Positions 5,779-6,067 of a DNA stretch of 6,067 bases are shown here, piece after piece. The stretch spans positions 20,810 to 26,876 of the forward strand of contig DLAL01000058.1 in the NCBI GenBank assembly GCA_002493945.1, written 5' to 3'. The position numbers and the translations under genes are program-made. The stretch is from Porphyromonadaceae bacterium UBA7048. Its GTDB lineage: Bacteria; Bacteroidota; Bacteroidia; Bacteroidales; Muribaculaceae. The notes below the pieces were generated by a model. The model was not told where the DNA came from and searched no databases. It saw nothing but the letters and a program-made list of their open reading frames with translations. Numbering within the stretch: the first letter of the stretch is position 1; each line of letters starts with the position of its first letter.

Positions 5779-6060
5779 ATGAAAACTCAGACCACGACAC
5801 CCGAATGGGTCAGCACAATCTCCGACAAGAGGAGCGATATCCGAATGAGCATCTCTCTGATTCTGCAGCCGTGCATATGGACGGACTCTGCGTACTCGGT
5901 GGCCGGCGTCTGTGTGCTGACGCTTATGTCTCTCCTCGTATGCTTCTGCCATATAACCTCGGCAAGAAAGGAGTATGCTGACCTGACGGCAGCCGACGTC
6001 GTCATGCGCCACTGCAAATACAGCGTTTTCTTCTGCCTGATGATGTGTGTCTCGTTCTGA
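5779..6060 (+). CDS. Small Cys-rich putative membrane protein, function unknown
   Basis: A 93-residue product that I do not recognise. The N-terminal 30 residues are polar (MKTQTTTPEWVSTISDKRSD). One likely membrane segment spans about 38-58 (AYSVAGVCVLTLMSLLVCFCH), followed by a charged stretch SARKEYADL and a second short hydrophobic end (about 81-93, YSVFFCLMMCVSF). It has seven cysteines (32, 45, 55, 57, 79, 86, 90), high for 93 residues. No CXXC or other metal or thioredoxin motif is seen. The frame is open back to 5662, but I choose 5779 because the longer version would read through the candidate promoter and inverted repeat. Third codon positions are mostly G or C, as in the neighbouring genes, which favours a real gene. 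It is divergent from rpmH. Confidence 0.6.
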   Translation: MKTQTTTPEWVSTISDKRSDIRMSISLILQPCIWTDSAYSVAGVCVLTLMSLLVCFCHITSARKEYADLTAADVVMRHCKYSVFFCLMMCVSF

Positions 6061-6067
6061 AAAAAGT

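Noticed and set aside
5602..6012. Minus-strand open frame of 136 codons opposite the small Cys-rich gene
   Set aside because: Its 3' part runs across the intergenic promoter region, its composition is rich in Arg, His and Cys without pattern, and it lacks a promoter; the plus-strand frame from 5779 has better codon use and a membrane segment.
1..6067. CRISPR arrays, tRNA or rRNA genes, transposases, toxin-antitoxin pairs
   Set aside because: No regularly spaced repeats, no cloverleaf or rRNA signatures and no matching protein motifs were seen on either strand.

Overview
The window looks like a chromosomal piece of a Bacteroidales genome. I would guess a GC-rich gut lineage such as Muribaculaceae, but family level is inference. 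Four observations support this. Three upstream regions carry the Bacteroidetes housekeeping promoter (TTTG, 19-20 nt spacer, TAnnTTTG). Starts lack Shine-Dalgarno sequences and have A/T-rich leaders. A long secreted protein ends in a type IX secretion (T9SS)-like C-terminal domain. The L34 and acyl-CoA ligase sequences closely resemble the Bacteroides type.

Layout, left to right. Positions 1-399 (minus) hold the N-terminal 133 residues of a secreted beta-sandwich protein that runs off the left edge; its promoter lies at 488-518. Positions 400-801 are an AT-rich divergent intergenic region containing a GC-rich near-direct repeat (624-660) and a nested inverted repeat (683-747). Positions 802-2478 (plus) encode a complete AMP-forming acyl-CoA ligase. 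Positions 2618-5110 (plus) encode an 830-residue secreted multidomain protein from its own promoter at 2523-2554. Positions 5111-5349 separate convergent genes and contain a 104-bp element with 15-bp inverted ends (5135-5238) and a strong hairpin (5285-5325) that probably terminates rpmH. Positions 5350-5505 (minus) are rpmH (ribosomal protein L34), a 51-residue gene with a clear promoter at 5550-5581. Positions 5779-6060 (plus) encode a 93-residue Cys-rich putative membrane protein of unknown function; a 9-bp inverted repeat overlaps its -7 promoter element.

How the genes relate: I see no operon. Each gene appears to be its own transcription unit: two secreted or surface proteins, one central-metabolism ligase and one ribosomal protein. 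Nothing here amounts to a recognisable defence, mobile or biosynthetic system. The items most worth a second look are the nested FnIII/jelly-roll architecture of the 830-residue protein, the MITE- or terminator-like element at 5135-5238, the paired dyad repeat upstream of the ligase, and the Cys-rich small protein with its operator-like repeat.
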